From JBDTMT01 sp033764095 (GTDB taxonomy: Bacteria; Desulfobacterota; Binatia; HRBIN30; CADEER01), in contig JANRJF010000070.1 in assembly GCA_033764095.1 (NCBI GenBank), positions 1 to 43,486 of the forward strand: DNA of 43,486 nt, read 5' to 3'. Shown in pieces: positions 13,433 to 21,065 of this stretch. The notes under the pieces were generated by a model, which saw only the letters and a program-made list of their open reading frames with translations, had not been told where the DNA came from and made no database searches. Positions within the stretch are counted from its first letter, which is position 1. Each line of letters starts with the position of its first letter. The position numbers and the translations under genes were made by a program.

Positions 13433-14407
13433 TCAGGGCTGGCGGCGGCGGTGCAGTTCCCAGTCGACCGCCGAGTCGACGATCTCCTCCAGGCTGGAAT
13501 GGCGGGCCTGCCAGCCGAGCGCGGCGCGCAGCGCCGCCGGATCGGCCACCAGGCTGGCGGGATCACCGGGGCGGCGCGGCAGCACGTCGATGGTCGGCGT
13601 CAGGCCGAGACGGCGGCCGATGGTGTCGATGACGCGCAGCACCGAATTGCCGGCACCCGTACCGACGTTGAAGCTGACGCCGCTCGGCAGCTGGCTCGCT
13701 TCCAGCACGCGCACGTGCGCGTCGGCGAGGTCGGTGACGTGGATGTAGTCGCGCTCGCAGGTGCCGTCGGCGGTCGGGTAGTCGTTGCCATAGACCTGCA
13801 CGGCGCGGCCGCCGAGCAGCGCGTCGATGACGCGCGGGATGAGATGCTCCTCGGGCTGATGCGATTCGCCGACCCGCCAGGCGGGGTTGGCGCCGGCGGC
13901 GTTGAAGTAGCGCAGCGCGGCGGAGCGGAAGCCGAGCACTGGCGCGCTCGCGTGCAGTAACCGTTCGAAGGCGAGCTTGGCGGCGCCGTAGGGCGAGGTC
14001 GGCGCCAGGCGGACCTGCTCGGGAATCGGCGAGACCTCGGCGTTGCCATAGACAGCCGCGGTGGAGGAGAACAGCACCGCATCGACCGGATGCCTGGCAC
14101 AGGCGACCAGCAGGCTGGCGGCGGCGCCGAGATTGTTGCCCCAGTACTTGTCGGGATCGCGCACCGACTCGCCGACGCTGATGTAGCCGGCGAGGTGCAC
14201 GACGCCGTTCGGCCGATGTCGCGCGAAGACCGCGGCGAGCGCCGCGGTGTCCTCGCAGGCGACCGGCTCGTGGGCGAAGTCGCCGAGGCGCTCGCGCGTC
14301 GCGCAGCGCAGATCGTCGACGATGATCGGCGTGTGCCCCGCTGCCGCCAGCCCGCGCGCCACGTGTGCGCCGATGTACCCCGCTCCGCCGGTGACGATGA
14401 CCTTCAT
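13433..14407 (-). CDS. galE: UDP-glucose 4-epimerase
   Basis: A 324-residue NAD-dependent short-chain dehydrogenase/reductase of the extended type, which interconverts UDP-glucose and UDP-galactose for surface polysaccharide or galactose use. Seen: TGGAGYIGAHVARGL (nucleotide-binding GxxGxxG), the SSTAAVYG serine motif, the catalytic YGAAK pair, ALRYFNAAGANP, and GNDYPTADGTCERDYIHVTD, the standard UDP-hexose-binding block. ATG 14407 lies 4 nt after the gloB stop, so the two are one transcript. Confidence 0.95.
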   Translation of the reverse strand: MKVIVTGGAGYIGAHVARGLAAAGHTPIIVDDLRCATRERLGDFAHEPVACEDTAALAAVFARHRPNGVVHLAGYISVGESVRDPDKYWGNNLGAAASLLVACARHPVDAVLFSSTAAVYGNAEVSPIPEQVRLAPTSPYGAAKLAFERLLHASAPVLGFRSAALRYFNAAGANPAWRVGESHQPEEHLIPRVIDALLGGRAVQVYGNDYPTADGTCERDYIHVTDLADAHVRVLEASQLPSGVSFNVGTGAGNSVLRVIDTIGRRLGLTPTIDVLPRRPGDPASLVADPAALRAALGWQARHSSLEEIVDSAVDWELHRRRQP

Positions 14408-14411
14408 CGCG

Positions 14412-15179
14412 TCAGAAGTTGTCCTTGAGCTCGCGCGTCTTGGCGAACACGCTGATGTCGTTCATCGGCAGGTCGGGGAACTGCGCCTTGAGCGTCGCGC
14501 GCAACTCGGGGCTCGTCCAGCGCAGGAATGGGTTGGTCTGCTTCTCCGAGCCGATGGTCGTCGGCGTCGTCGTGCCGCCGCCCTTGTGCTGCTGCTCGGC
14601 CCAGGCGTGCTTCTCGCGCAGCGCCGTGTTGTGCGGCTCCAGGGTCAGCGCGAAACGCAGGTTCTTCTCGGTGTACTCGTGGCCGAAGAAGACGCGCGTG
14701 TCGTCGGGCAGCACGGTCAGCTTGGACAGCGAGGTGATCATCATCGCCGCATCGCCCTCGAACAGGCGGCCGCAGCCGCCGGCGAAGAGGGTGTCGCCGG
14801 TGAACACCGCCTTCTCCGGCGCGAAGTGGTAGGCGATGTGGCCGGTGGTGTGGGCGGGGATGAAGATGACGCGCGCGCTCAGGCCGCCGAGGCGCAGCGT
14901 GTCGCCGTCCTGCACGCGCGTGGTGAGGCCCGGGATGCGCTCGTCGACGCCGTAGACGGTGAGGTCGGGCACCGCCGCGAGCAGGTCCGCGTTGCCGCCG
15001 ACGTGATCGTAGTGGTGGTGGGTCGGCAGGATGGCGGTCAGCACGACGCCGGCGCGCTCCACCGCCTGCAGCACCGGCGCGGCCTCGGCGCAGTCGACGA
15101 TGCCGGCCTGGTTGGTGACCTCGTCCACCAGCAGGTAGGCGTAGTTGTCCATCAGTTGCGGAACCGGGATGACCTTCAT
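14412..15179 (-). CDS. gloB: Hydroxyacylglutathione hydrolase (glyoxalase II)
   Basis: A 255-residue metallo-beta-lactamase-fold enzyme from ATG 15179 that hydrolyses S-D-lactoylglutathione. The binuclear metal site is visible as THHHYDHVGG, with further ligands in HTTGHIAYHF, FTGDTLFAGGCGRLFEG and FFGHEYTEKNLRFA. The C-terminal glyoxalase II domain is present (KQTNPFLRWTSPELR), which separates it from generic MBL proteins. It sits between the DUF7064-like gene and galE, 17 nt downstream of the former. Confidence 0.94.
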   Translation of the reverse strand: MKVIPVPQLMDNYAYLLVDEVTNQAGIVDCAEAAPVLQAVERAGVVLTAILPTHHHYDHVGGNADLLAAVPDLTVYGVDERIPGLTTRVQDGDTLRLGGLSARVIFIPAHTTGHIAYHFAPEKAVFTGDTLFAGGCGRLFEGDAAMMITSLSKLTVLPDDTRVFFGHEYTEKNLRFALTLEPHNTALREKHAWAEQQHKGGGTTTPTTIGSEKQTNPFLRWTSPELRATLKAQFPDLPMNDISVFAKTRELKDNF

Positions 15180-15196
15180 GTGCGTGTCCTCGGAGC

Positions 15197-16138
15197 TCAG
15201 ACGATCTGGTCGAGATACTCGGACCAGCCGTAGCCGACGTGCGCGCCGCAGCGCCACTCGGTCAGGCCTTCGCTGATGCGCGTCACCTTGCCGTCGCGCC
15301 GGTTGCGCAGCGGCAGCATGGTCAGCACACGTCCGGTGACGGCGACGTCGCCGGCGCGGCTGTGCAGCGTCAGCGCCAGCCGGTCGTGGTAGTGACCGGG
15401 CTCCTTCCAGTCGGTGTGCAACGTCAGCCGGTCGACGGAGTGGTTGGCGCCGTCGCGGAAGACGAAGCCGCTCAACAACTCGGTACCGGCCTGCGTCACG
15501 ATCTGTGACCCCATGAAACCGAAGCCGGCGTCGAACTGACCGATCAGCCACCGGTAGTAAGCCGGCGACTGCCACGAGCGCGGTCCCCACGAGTGGTCGC
15601 GCAGACCGAAGCCGTCGAGCTCGTGGGCGACGCCGTCGACGGTCAGGCGTCCGACGGCGCGGCCGTGCTGCTCGTAGTGGCCCTTGGCGAACACCATCTC
15701 GCTGTGTGCCGGCCCTTCGCCGCCGTACATCGGGCTGGTGCCGTACCAGTCGAGCTCCAACGTCACCGGCTTGTGTGGATTGGTGGTGAACGCGGCGCGC
15801 GGATCCTCCAATGCCAGCGGGTTGGCGAGATACACGGCGCGGCCTTCGTAACGCACACGCAGGTGCTTGAACGGTTCGACGACGCTGAACTGCATGCCGC
15901 CGGCGTTGAACGCGCTGTTGTCCGCGATCTCCGGGCGCTTGAAGTTGAACAGCGCCGTGCCGTCGGGCTGGTAGAGGGCGATAGTCATCTCGGCGGTGCG
16001 CTCGTTCGGCCGGTTGCCGATGCGGACGAAGCCGCCGACGCCGGCGCGGCGGTCGTAGACGTTGAAGTACATGCTCTCGTTGAAGTTCGACTCGCCGGTG
16101 TTGTCGTGCATGTACTCGTCGGTCGGTTGCAGGCTCAT
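15197..16138 (-). CDS. DUF7064-like / carotenoid 1,2-hydratase-like calycin protein
   Basis: A 313-residue protein, ATG 16138 preceded by GAGAGG. It is mostly beta-strand and has the block HELDGFGLRDHSWGPRSWQS, which is typical of proteins related to hydroxyneurosporene synthase / AttH-like tandem calycin barrels, with YRWLIGQFDAGFGFMGSQ after it. Relatives in actinobacteria and proteobacteria occur near lipid or terpenoid genes and often lack an assigned reaction. No signal peptide. Family naming is from memory of the motif, so it is a tentative label. Confidence 0.65.
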   Translation of the reverse strand: MSLQPTDEYMHDNTGESNFNESMYFNVYDRRAGVGGFVRIGNRPNERTAEMTIALYQPDGTALFNFKRPEIADNSAFNAGGMQFSVVEPFKHLRVRYEGRAVYLANPLALEDPRAAFTTNPHKPVTLELDWYGTSPMYGGEGPAHSEMVFAKGHYEQHGRAVGRLTVDGVAHELDGFGLRDHSWGPRSWQSPAYYRWLIGQFDAGFGFMGSQIVTQAGTELLSGFVFRDGANHSVDRLTLHTDWKEPGHYHDRLALTLHSRAGDVAVTGRVLTMLPLRNRRDGKVTRISEGLTEWRCGAHVGYGWSEYLDQIV

Positions 16139-16188
16139 GGGGACCTCTCGTCGGGCCGCGCCGCCGCCGGGCGGCGTGGGCGCGGCGG

Positions 16189-16431
16189 CTACTGGCGTGG
16201 CAGGCGGCGATACTCGCTGCGGTCGAGCTCGATGGTGCGGTCGTCCGACGCCGGCCGGCGTGCCGGGCGCGCGCCGAGGCGCGGCAACACCAGCGAGGCG
16301 AGCAGCGCCGCGCCGACCACGACCGCGCCGGCGACCGCGAGCGATGCCATGAACAGCAGCGCGAGCGGCAGCACGACGACCGCCGCCAACCACAACGGCG
16401 CCCGCCAGTGCCAGACGCGCGCGCGCATCAT
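16189..16431 (-). CDS. Small membrane protein (80 aa)
   Basis: Two hydrophobic helices (about residues 10-30 and 32-50: PLWLAAVVVLPLALLFMASL, then AGAVVVGAALLASLVLP) with a basic N-terminus and a polar tail ending DRSEYRRLPRQ. Family not recognised. Its ATGATG start overlaps the TGA stop of the upstream VOC gene, so it is translationally coupled to it. Confidence 0.6.
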   Translation of the reverse strand: MMRARVWHWRAPLWLAAVVVLPLALLFMASLAVAGAVVVGAALLASLVLPRLGARPARRPASDDRTIELDRSEYRRLPRQ

Positions 16432-16838
16432 GCCGGCGTCTCCTCTTTCAGCTCGACGACGTAGCCGTCGGGATCGCGGACGTAGATCGACGCGCCGTAG
16501 CCGGTGGCGCCGAGTCGTACCATCGGTTGCTCATCGATCGCCTCGGCGCCGAGCGCGCGCAGGCGCGGCAGGACGTCGGCGACCAATGCGCCGCGGACGC
16601 GCACGCAGAAGTGCAGGAAGCCGCCGCTGATCGACGCGTCATAGGTCGGATCCGGTACCAGGTCGAGCAGCTGATCGCCGATGCGCGCCGAGACGAACGG
16701 ACGGGTGCCGGCGCGGTACTCGTCCAGGCACTCGATCGGCAGGCCGAGGGCGTCCCGGTAGAAGGCGATGCTGCGCTCCAGATCGCGCACCCGCAGGACG
16801 AAGTGGTCGAGCGCCGAGACAGTGAGCGGAGCGGCCAT
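16428..16838 (-). CDS. VOC-family (glyoxalase/bleomycin resistance-like) protein
   Basis: A 136-residue single-domain protein from ATG 16838 with two beta-alpha-beta-beta-beta units. The first unit starts ALDHFVLRVRDLERSIAFYR (metal-ligand His12) and the second contains FLHFCVRV and ends ASIYVRDPDGYVVELKEE with the expected Glu ligand. It resembles glyoxalase I-like and extradiol-like small VOC proteins. With gloB three genes downstream it may serve in aldehyde or thioester detoxification; this is inference. Confidence 0.88.
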   Translation of the reverse strand: MAAPLTVSALDHFVLRVRDLERSIAFYRDALGLPIECLDEYRAGTRPFVSARIGDQLLDLVPDPTYDASISGGFLHFCVRVRGALVADVLPRLRALGAEAIDEQPMVRLGATGYGASIYVRDPDGYVVELKEETPA

Positions 16839-16856
16839 GCACTGATGATCTTCGCA

Positions 16857-16877
16857 CTTGGCCCTGGGGCTGCCAAG
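16857..16877. terminator. Hairpin between PhaR-type gene and VOC gene
   Basis: CTTGGC 16857-16862 pairs with GCCAAG 16872-16877 across a 9-nt loop, about 22 nt past the stop of the minus-strand regulator gene. Six base pairs and no U-tract make it a weak terminator candidate. Confidence 0.3.
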
Positions 16878-16898
16878 CGCGATGGCGCCGCGGCGGGT

Positions 16899-17519
16899 CT
16901 ACTTCTTCTTGCTGCGGCCGGCCGGCTTGCTCGGTTTGCGCGCCTGGCCGATGCGCGCCTCGAGCTGGCGCAGGCTCTGCTCGATGCGCTTCAGCTCCTT
17001 GCGCAGCGTCGGGTGATTGGCGACGCGCTCGACCGACTGCCGCACCTGTGCGTCGATGCGGTGCTGCAGGTCGTCGAGCGTGCGCTGCGGGGCCTCGAGC
17101 AGCTCCTCGAGCAGCGACGCGCTCTTCTTGCCCTTGGCGGGCGGGCGCCGCCCGACCAGCTCCTGCACGCGCTGCTGGGCGCTCTCGCGGACGCTCTCCA
17201 GCGCCTCGCGCCCGCGCTCGACGCCGCGCCGCAGGTCGCGCACCGCCTCGTCGCCGAACTGCACCAGGCGGCGCAGCAGCGGCAGCGACAGCGTGCCGCC
17301 GCCGCTGGTCTTCTTCTCCGCTTCGTAGATGATCTGCGCGAAGGTCAGACGGGTGAGGTCCTCGCCGCTGTCGTTGTCGATCACCCGCACGTCGGCGCCG
17401 CCCTGCACCAGCGCGCGAATTCCGTCGAGCGTCACGTAGCGGCTCGCGTCCACGTCGTAGAGCTTGCGGTTCCCGTAACGTTTGATCAGGCGCACCGCCG
17501 ATTTTTCTGGGCTCGTCAT
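16899..17519 (-). CDS. phaR: Polyhydroxyalkanoate synthesis regulator, DNA-binding type (PhaR)
   Basis: A 206-residue protein from ATG 17519. Residues 9-65 are the PHB/PHA accumulation regulator domain: IKRYGNRKLYDVDASRYVTL followed by LTFAQIIYEAEKK. The middle (about 80-170) is a phasin-like amphipathic coiled helix and the end is a Lys-rich tail (KPSKPAGRSKKK). In Alphaproteobacteria and relatives this repressor senses PHA granules and controls phasin genes. No PHA synthase or phasin gene is in the window, so its targets are elsewhere. Divergent from the nitrilase gene. Confidence 0.88.
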   Translation of the reverse strand: MTSPEKSAVRLIKRYGNRKLYDVDASRYVTLDGIRALVQGGADVRVIDNDSGEDLTRLTFAQIIYEAEKKTSGGGTLSLPLLRRLVQFGDEAVRDLRRGVERGREALESVRESAQQRVQELVGRRPPAKGKKSASLLEELLEAPQRTLDDLQHRIDAQVRQSVERVANHPTLRKELKRIEQSLRQLEARIGQARKPSKPAGRSKKK

Positions 17520-17599
17520 CGCGAACCGGCGCTACCATACCCGCTCGCGCAGCGACAGCGCAGACTTGACCCTCGATCGGCGGCTGACTAGCGGGGGCC

Positions 17600-18415
17600 A
17601 TGCCCTCGCGTTTCCTTGCCGCCGCGGTGCAGCTCGCGGCGGGATCGGACAAGGCGGTCAACATCGAGATGGCGAGCCGGTTGGTGCGCGTCGCCGCGGC
17701 GCGTGGCGCCGAGTTGATCGTGTTGCCCGAGGTGTTTGCCTGGCGCGGCACCGCGGACGGTGAACGCGCCGTCGCGGAGCCGATCCCTGGGCCGACCAGC
17801 CAGCATCTCGCGGCGCTGGCGCGCGAGCTGCGCGTGGTGTTGGTCGGCGGGTCGCTCCTGGAGGTCGCCCCGGGCGACGCGAAGCCGTTCAACACGTGCA
17901 CGGTGTATGGGCGCGACGGCGCGCTGTTGGCGCGTTACCGCAAGCTACACCTGTTCGACGTCGACATCGCCGGTCATGTGACGCACCGCGAGTCGGACAG
18001 TCGCGCACGCGGCGATGCGGTGATCACCGTTCCCACCGAGCTCGGCGTGCTGGGGCTGAGCGTCTGCTACGACCTGCGCTTCCCGGAGCTCTACCGTCGG
18101 CTGGCGGCGGCGGGCGCCGAGATTCTCTGCGTGCCGTCGGCGTTCACCTTTCCGACCGGCGCGCACCACTGGGAGATCCTCTTGCGCGCCCGCGCGATCG
18201 AGAATCTCGCCTACGTCATCGCGCCAAATCAGATCGGCCGCAGTCCGAGCGGCTTACAGGATTTCGGCCACTCGTTGATCGTCGATCCGTGGGGCACGCC
18301 GGTAGCGCGCGCCAGCAATCAGCCGATGGCGATCGTCGCCGAGATCGACCGCGACTATCTGGCGCGCGTCCGGCGCGAGCTGCCCAGCCTGACGCACCGC
18401 GTCCTGCCGTCGTGA
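17600..18415 (+). CDS. Carbon-nitrogen hydrolase (Nit1/omega-amidase-like)
   Basis: A 271-residue nitrilase-superfamily amidase from ATG 17600. The catalytic triad is visible: Glu44 in VLPEVFAW, Lys115 in YRKLHLFD and Cys156 in GLSVCYDLRFPELYR. The KLHLFDVDI and HHWEILLRARAIEN blocks match the Nit1/Nit2 group, which removes amide from deaminated glutathione or from omega-amides such as 2-oxoglutaramate. The most likely job is deaminated-glutathione repair; omega-amidase is the alternative. Confidence 0.92.
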   Translation: MPSRFLAAAVQLAAGSDKAVNIEMASRLVRVAAARGAELIVLPEVFAWRGTADGERAVAEPIPGPTSQHLAALARELRVVLVGGSLLEVAPGDAKPFNTCTVYGRDGALLARYRKLHLFDVDIAGHVTHRESDSRARGDAVITVPTELGVLGLSVCYDLRFPELYRRLAAAGAEILCVPSAFTFPTGAHHWEILLRARAIENLAYVIAPNQIGRSPSGLQDFGHSLIVDPWGTPVARASNQPMAIVAEIDRDYLARVRRELPSLTHRVLPS

Positions 18416-18427
18416 GCGGGCGGCGGC

Positions 18428-18802
18428 TCAGTTGCCGCCGTAGCGATCGTCGGCCTGACTGGTGAGGTGCTCCACCAGGCGCTGTTCGGCAGCGCGCAGC
18501 GCAAGCTGGCGCATGAACTCCTGGACGTGCACGGCCAAGGGCCCGGTCGCCAGGTGCGCCGCGACGTACGCCGGCGACAGGCCGTCGATGGCCTGTTCCA
18601 TGCGCTGCATCGAGTCCTCTGGGATGGCGGGAAAGGCCGCCTTGTCGATCAGTTGCAGCGCCTCGTCGTAGCGATCGGTGAAGTACTTCTTGGCTTCGGC
18701 GCGCTCGGCGTCGGAGCATTCGATATGCAGTTTGTCCGCGGCCCGATCGAAGAGGCGATCGAACGCGGTGAGTAGCGCCTCGCGTCCAGTCGGTTCGGTC
18801 AT
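18428..18802 (-). CDS. Hypothetical helical protein (124 aa)
   Basis: Starts at ATG 18802 (MTEPTGREALLTAFDRLFDR). The whole protein is predicted helical by eye, with EAKKYFTDRYDEALQLIDKA and EQAIDGLSPAYVAAHLATGP. I do not recognise a family. It is convergent with the amidase gene (12 nt between stops) and divergent from the DUF4124 gene. An earlier in-frame start would add 12 residues. Confidence 0.55.
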   Translation of the reverse strand: MTEPTGREALLTAFDRLFDRAADKLHIECSDAERAEAKKYFTDRYDEALQLIDKAAFPAIPEDSMQRMEQAIDGLSPAYVAAHLATGPLAVHVQEFMRQLALRAAEQRLVEHLTSQADDRYGGN

Positions 18803-18895
18803 GGGAATCGAGAGTAAGCACGTGAGCGTCCCGAGCAAGGGGGGAGGGGAAAATGCGCGTTGACCGGTCGGATGATCACGCTAGCATCCCGCCGC

Positions 18896-19471
18896 ATGCG
18901 TCCCTTCTGGCTCGTCGCCGTCGCGGTACTGGTGGCCACGCAGGCTCTGGCGGGCGACCTCTACAAGTGGACCGACGCGAACGGCGTCGTGCACTACGCG
19001 GACTTCCCACCACCCAACGCGAAAGGCGTCAGCACGGCGGAATTGCCGCCCGCCTCGCGCATCGGTTTCGCGCCGACCATCGCGCCGACCGCCGAGCCGA
19101 ACGCCGCCAACGCGACGCCGGCGCCGGAGGGCACGCCGAACGGGACACCGGGCGGTACACCGGGAGCCGCCGGCGAACCCGGCAGCGGACCGGCGCGCGT
19201 GGTGCTGACGACGCGCGACGCGCAGATGCTCGGCGAAGGGCGCATGGAGATCCGCGGCAAGGTGAAGAACGAGGGCGGCGCGCCCGCCGAGGCGGTCGCG
19301 GTGGCCGTGCGCGTCGTCGAGCCGACGCAGGGCGAGGAGTGCCTGAGCGGCGAGATCGCCGTCGAGCCGGCGCGACTCGGGCCGGGAGAGAGCGGCGAGT
19401 TCGTCGCCGACTTCGACGATCCCTGCCTGCGCGGACCGACCAACACCGACCTGCAGGTGGTGTGGGACTGA
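18896..19471 (+). CDS. DUF4124 domain-containing periplasmic protein
   Basis: A 191-residue protein from ATG 18896, with a signal peptide (MRPFWLVAVAVLVATQALAG) and right after it the DUF4124 motif DLYKWTDANGVVHYADFPPP. A low-complexity Pro/Thr/Gly linker with repeated GTPxG words covers about residues 65-105. The C-terminal part (about 110-190) is a beta-sandwich-like domain with two Cys (EECLSGEI, DPCLRGPTN) that may form a disulfide. Periplasmic and probably structural or regulatory; function not known. Confidence 0.82.
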   Translation: MRPFWLVAVAVLVATQALAGDLYKWTDANGVVHYADFPPPNAKGVSTAELPPASRIGFAPTIAPTAEPNAANATPAPEGTPNGTPGGTPGAAGEPGSGPARVVLTTRDAQMLGEGRMEIRGKVKNEGGAPAEAVAVAVRVVEPTQGEECLSGEIAVEPARLGPGESGEFVADFDDPCLRGPTNTDLQVVWD

Positions 19472-19619
19472 ATCGTTTTTTCTTTTGCGAGCGCGCGCCG
19501 CATCGGCTATACGCCAGCCCGCAGCCCTGGGGAACGTTCCGCAATCGCTCTGGTCCACTCACTGTAGTTCCAGACATGCAGCTTCCCGACAGGACGAGCA
19601 GAACAGAAGGAGGAAGCGC

Positions 19620-19820
19620 ATGCCGCAGGGAACGGTGAAGTGGTTCAATCCGGAGAAGGGCTACGGCTTCATTCGTCGCGACGACGGGGAAGACGTCTTC
19701 GTGCACTACAGCGCGATCGCCGGTGAAGGATTCCGCAGCCTCGAAGAGGGGCAGCGCGTCGAGTTCGAGGTGACTGAGGGCAAGAAGGGTCCGCAGGCCT
19801 CGAACGTCACGAAGGTCTGA
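19620..19820 (+). CDS. csp: Cold-shock protein (CspA family)
   Basis: A 66-residue single cold-shock domain: GTVKWFNPEKGYGFIRRDDG with RNP1 (KGYGFI) and RNP2 (VFVHYS). It is an OB-fold RNA/ssDNA chaperone. ATG 19620 follows AAGGAGGA at 19607-19614. The 148-nt gap upstream holds T-rich DNA near 19475-19486 and probably the promoter and a 5' UTR; no cold-box is recognisable. A strong hairpin follows the gene. Confidence 0.96.
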   Translation: MPQGTVKWFNPEKGYGFIRRDDGEDVFVHYSAIAGEGFRSLEEGQRVEFEVTEGKKGPQASNVTKV

Positions 19821-19829
19821 ATCGAGTGG

Positions 19830-19853
19830 CGCGCGGGGCTGCGGCCCCGCGCG
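19830..19853 (+). terminator. Strong GC hairpin after the cold-shock gene
   Basis: CGCGCGGGGC 19830-19839 pairs perfectly with GCCCCGCGCG 19844-19853 around the loop TGCG, ten nt after the csp stop. No U-tract follows, as is common in very GC-rich genomes, so it may terminate or just protect the message. Confidence 0.6.
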
Positions 19854-19895
19854 TGCCCGTCCCGCGCCGGAGCGCGGACCCAGGTCGGCTCGCAC

Positions 19896-20201
19896 ATGCC
19901 GCCGTGTGAGTTGTGCGCATTGCAGCGCACCACGACCTGGTACGAAGTCCACGAGGAGCCGTTTCGCTTCACGATCCTCGACTGCGACTCGTGCGACGTG
20001 CCGATGGCCGTGCTGGGCGCGCATCGCGCGCGCCCCAGCGATGCCGAGCGCGCGCACCTGCAACAGACGTTGGCGCGTATCGCCGACGAGAAGTTTCCGC
20101 ACGGATGGTTCTTCGACGACCACATGCGGCAGATCCCGGACCACTACCACCTGCACGCACGGCCGTATCCGGCCTGGGTGCCGAAGCACCTGCGGCGCTG
20201 A
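19896..20201 (+). CDS. Small Cys/His protein with HIT-like triad
   Basis: A 101-residue protein from ATG 19896. Four cysteines form two CxxC pairs (Cys4/Cys7 in PPCELC, Cys30/Cys33 in DCDSC), and near the end PDHYHLHARP gives an H-x-H-x-H triad (His83, 85, 87). The order strand (RFTILDCDSCDVPMAVLGAH), helix, triad resembles a compact histidine-triad (HIT) nucleotide-binding protein, many of which also bind zinc through CxxC. Family assignment is inferred from this pattern and is uncertain. Convergent with the ccm run, 4 nt between stops. Confidence 0.6.
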   Translation: MPPCELCALQRTTTWYEVHEEPFRFTILDCDSCDVPMAVLGAHRARPSDAERAHLQQTLARIADEKFPHGWFFDDHMRQIPDHYHLHARPYPAWVPKHLRR

Positions 20202-20205
20202 ACGA

Positions 20206-20589
20206 TCAGGCGGCGCGCTGGCGCAGGGCGTGACCGCAGCCGCCGCAGAAGTTGGCGCGCGCCGCGAGCTTGGTGCCGCACTGCGGACAGTACGCCAGGC
20301 GCGCCGGGCCGCCGCCGCGCTGCGCTGACTCCATCGCGCTCATCGCCGCCAGCGCCTGGGCGCGATAGCGGGCGGTGAGCGCGGCGAAGTCCTCGTCCGA
20401 GAGCTTGCCCATGGTGCGGTCGAACTCCGCTTCCTTGATCGCCGCCAGCGCCTCGCGCTTCTGCCGCTCGAGCGGCGAGAGCGTGTCGGCGTCGGCGGGC
20501 TCGCGGCCGGCCCGCGCCTGCACCAACGGCCAGGCGACGAACAGGGCGACGGCCGCGGCCGCCAGCCACATCAGCACCGTGACCATCAT
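20206..20589 (-). CDS. CcmI-like protein with C-terminal zinc ribbon
   Basis: A 127-residue protein starting at ATG 20589, overlapping the ccmH stop (ATGA). One membrane helix (about 3-22) is followed by a CcmI N-terminal-type helical region LSPLERQKREALAAIKEAEF and DFAALTARYRAQALAAMSAM, then a two-CxxC zinc ribbon (YCPQCGTKLAARANFCGGCG). Classical CcmI instead has TPR repeats that capture apocytochrome c. Position at the end of the ccm run argues for a role in cytochrome c maturation; the ribbon is the odd element. Confidence 0.72.
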   Translation of the reverse strand: MMVTVLMWLAAAAVALFVAWPLVQARAGREPADADTLSPLERQKREALAAIKEAEFDRTMGKLSDEDFAALTARYRAQALAAMSAMESAQRGGGPARLAYCPQCGTKLAARANFCGGCGHALRQRAA

Positions 20590-21065
20590 CCGTCGAAGCG
20601 ATCGAGCTCGCGGTCGAGCTCGCGTTCCAGCGCGCTGCGCGGCGCTGCGACTGCCGGCGTCGTCGGGGCGCCGGCCGCGGCGGATGGCGCGTGCGCGCCG
20701 GCGCGCCGCCAGCGGCGCAGGGTGACGATCACCACCGCGCCGCCGATCAGCAGCATGACGAAGGGCGCCGTCCACGCCGCCAGGTTGAAGCCGCTGGTGG
20801 TCGGCGAGGAGAGGATCTTCTCGCCGTACTTCTCCTGGAAGTGGGCGAGGATCGCGGTCTTGTCGAGGCCGAGCGCCAGCTGTTCGCGGATCTCCTGGCG
20901 CAGCGGCAGCGCCGACGGGCACTGCAGGTGGTTGCAGGAGTGCACGGTGAGCCCGCACCCGCACTGGCAGGTGAGCGACTCCTCGATCGCCTGGAAGCTC
21001 GGCGGGTTGTTCGCCCACGCCGGCGCCTGCAGCAGCACGACCAGCAGGGCGAGCAGCGCCGGCAT
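20586..21065 (-). CDS. ccmH: Cytochrome c maturation protein CcmH/NrfF family
   Basis: A 159-residue protein from ATG 21065 with a signal peptide (MPALLALLVVLLQAPAWA), the thiol-redox motif in SLTCQCGCGLTVHSCNHLQC, the three-helix bundle QEIREQLALGLDKTAILAHF, QEKYGEKILSSPTTSGFN, and a C-terminal membrane helix (about 98-117) with a polar tail. CcmH reduces apocytochrome CxxCH and hands it to CcmF. The cysteine motif is the extended CxCGC type instead of the LRCxxC of Gammaproteobacteria. Overlaps ccmF by 1 nt (TGATG). Confidence 0.9.
   Translation of the reverse strand: MPALLALLVVLLQAPAWANNPPSFQAIEESLTCQCGCGLTVHSCNHLQCPSALPLRQEIREQLALGLDKTAILAHFQEKYGEKILSSPTTSGFNLAAWTAPFVMLLIGGAVVIVTLRRWRRAGAHAPSAAAGAPTTPAVAAPRSALERELDRELDRFDG

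Noticed and set aside
19475..19486. T-rich run after the DUF4124 gene as an intrinsic terminator
   Set aside because: There is no stem-loop directly before the T-tract; it may instead be part of the csp promoter or 5' UTR.
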